Shown: one piece after another, positions 5,762 through 7,059 of the stretch
How the letters are laid out: each line of letters starts with the position of its first letter
Position numbering within the stretch: the first letter of the stretch is position 1
Assembly (NCBI GenBank): GCA_009926645.1
Contig: RFOO01000048.1
Location: 1-7,059 of the forward strand
Reading direction: 5' to 3'
Length of the DNA stretch: 7,059 nucleotides
From: a bacterium
GTDB taxonomy: Bacteria; Verrucomicrobiota; Verrucomicrobiia; Opitutales; UBA953
The notes under the pieces: generated by a model
What the model was told of the DNA's origin: nothing
The model's database searches: none
Seen by the model: the letters and a program-made list of their open reading frames with translations, nothing else
Translations under genes and position numbers: made by a program

Positions 5762-7059
5762 GTTAGACGGATAACGACTTGATAAACCATCACGGCCATA
5801 ACCCAAGCCAAGAAGGTCATATAGAAAAATGAGGCTGCTGCCCATTTCCAACCGCCCGATTCTTGAGCGAGTGTAGCAATGGTGGGACCACACTGAGAGC
5901 AGAGGGCAAAGAAAACCATCAGTGCCAAAACAGCTGCGAGAGAGAAAATCGGTTTGCCGACTCTTTTTCCTTCAGTCCATTTCGCGTGTTGCATCGCTTG
6001 GCGTAAATCTTGGCTATCGGCTTCAGCATCTTGACCAATCGAGTAAGTGATACCCAGGGTTGAAACAATCACCTCACGAGCAGGAAAACTCGCCAAAACT
6101 CCTACCGTAATTTTCCAATCAAATCCACAGGGATCAAAAATCGGTTGCACCGCTTTGCCAAATCGGCCCATCCAAGATTGCTCAATACCAGCAGCTTGAG
6201 CACGTAGTTGAACTTCGTTTGCGGATAGCGTAGGATTTTCTGCACGAATCTTGTCTGCTAATTGTGTGTTTTGCGGGAAGTAGCAAAGAGCCCAAACAAT
6301 AATCGTAATCGCAAAAATAACTGTGCCCGCCTTGGAAATAAACTCCGCTGCATTTTGCCACATCCGCCAAAGCACATCACGTGGCTTGGGTAATTGATAC
6401 CGTGGCAACTCGAGAACAAAGGGCTGAGGGCGAATACGAAGGACGAATCGCGTTAAAACGAATGCGGTTGGAACCGCAAAAAGCAGTCCAATAACATGCA
6501 TGCCCACCATAACGATGGACTCCCACCCTGGGCCGTAAAGGGGTCCAATAAAGGCTGCACACATCAAAGCATAGACAGGGAATCGGGCTGAACAACTCAT
6601 GAACGGCACCGCAAACGCCGTCGCTAAACGTGCCTTAGGGTCCTCAATCGTACGCGTCGATAACAAGCCGGGAATGGCACAAGCAAAACCTGAGAGGAGG
6701 GGCACGAAACTTTTTCCATTCAGACCACACCAACTAAAGAGCCGATCCATAATAAAGGCGGCTCGAGCCATGTAGCCACTGTCCTCTAAAATACCGATAA
6801 AAAAGAAAAGGATAAGAATTTGCGGAAGGAAAACAAGGAAGGCACCAACCCCAGCAATCACGCCATCAGCAATTAAACTCTGTAGCATCGGGTACTGCAC
6901 CAATGCAGGAGCAGCTACACCTTTTAAGGCATCAACCCCGGCCTGAATCCATTCCATCGGGAATTTGGCCAACCAAAATACCGAAGCAAAAAGCCCCAGC
7001 ATGATGCTCGTAAAAATGAAGGGGCCAGCCACTCGGTGGAGTAAAATACGATCGACTGC
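5758..7059 (-). CDS. feoB: Ferrous iron transport protein B, 5' end outside the window
   Basis: Inner-membrane Fe(II) transporter. The visible 433 residues cover the membrane part; the N-terminal G domain lies beyond base 7059. The frame is open to the window edge, reading AVDRILLHRVAGPF, the usual entry into the first transmembrane helix. Family motifs follow: GAFLVFLPQILILFFFIG (first Gate helix), LEDSGYMARAAFIMD, GLNGKSFVPLLSGFACAIPG with its conserved Cys, TRTIEDPKARLAT, then PFMSCSARFPVY with a second Cys. After a cytoplasmic loop and helix pair come FPAREVIVSTLGI in the second Gate domain and a C-terminal FALCSQCGPTIATLA with WKWAAASFFYMTFLAW. About eight hydrophobic helices can be traced and no disruption is seen. 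The next gene overlaps by 4 nt. feoA would be expected upstream, outside the window. Confidence 0.97.
   Translation of the reverse strand, partial: AVDRILLHRVAGPFIFTSIMLGLFASVFWLAKFPMEWIQAGVDALKGVAAPALVQYPMLQSLIADGVIAGVGAFLVFLPQILILFFFIGILEDSGYMARAAFIMDRLFSWCGLNGKSFVPLLSGFACAIPGLLSTRTIEDPKARLATAFAVPFMSCSARFPVYALMCAAFIGPLYGPGWESIVMVGMHVIGLLFAVPTAFVLTRFVLRIRPQPFVLELPRYQLPKPRDVLWRMWQNAAEFISKAGTVIFAITIIVWALCYFPQNTQLADKIRAENPTLSANEVQLRAQAAGIEQSWMGRFGKAVQPIFDPCGFDWKITVGVLASFPAREVIVSTLGITYSIGQDAEADSQDLRQAMQHAKWTEGKRVGKPIFSLAAVLALMVFFALCSQCGPTIATLAQESGGWKWAAASFFYMTFLAWVMAVMVYQVVIRLT

Noticed and set aside
5762..5893. Longer version of the small feo gene starting at 5893
   Set aside because: The extra part lies wholly inside feoB in another frame; the ATGA overlap at 5758-5761 marks the natural start.

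Overview
This is a compact, roughly balanced-GC bacterial chromosomal window with short intergenic gaps. No rRNA, tRNA, insertion sequence or CRISPR array was seen. Several signs point to a Verrucomicrobiota-type genome, perhaps the Opitutia side, but this is an inference from protein flavour and not a proven placement. The signs are a long-form HisG with an ACT-like regulatory tail, an AsmA-like single-pass protein with an NPxxW motif, a small Cys-rich protein coupled to feoB, and a consistent lack of Shine-Dalgarno sequences before the starts.

Left block (minus strand, 1-2082). Read in the transcript direction, it holds a broken AsmA-like membrane protein gene, then grpE, then dnaJ, whose 3' end runs off the window. 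The gaps are only 4-5 nt, so the three were probably one transcription unit. GrpE and DnaJ are the nucleotide-exchange factor and J-domain co-chaperone of DnaK. dnaK and hrcA are not in the window. The AsmA-like gene is split between two reading frames. The break lies in about 90 bp where both frames are open, and a small internal deletion looks likely.

Middle block. A lipoprotein of unknown function (minus, 2198-2713) ends at a strong intrinsic terminator (2137-2166) that separates it from the AsmA-grpE-dnaJ unit. It diverges from hisG across a 99-bp spacer rich in short dyads.

Right block. hisG, aguB and aguA (plus strand, 2813-5612) form a tight cluster. It holds the first enzyme of histidine synthesis followed by the two enzymes that convert agmatine to N-carbamoylputrescine and then putrescine. 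aguA converges with a feoB operon on the minus strand, and the two stop codons share one TTAA. That operon is feoB (ferrous iron transporter, 5' end and G domain outside the window) followed by a 50-residue FeoB-associated Cys-rich membrane protein through an ATGA overlap.

I see no clear sign of a novel multi-gene system. The points most worth a second look are the frameshifted gene ahead of grpE-dnaJ, the uncharacterised lipoprotein, the dyad cluster in the divergent spacer, a decamer present three times in 236 bp, and the absence of Shine-Dalgarno motifs.
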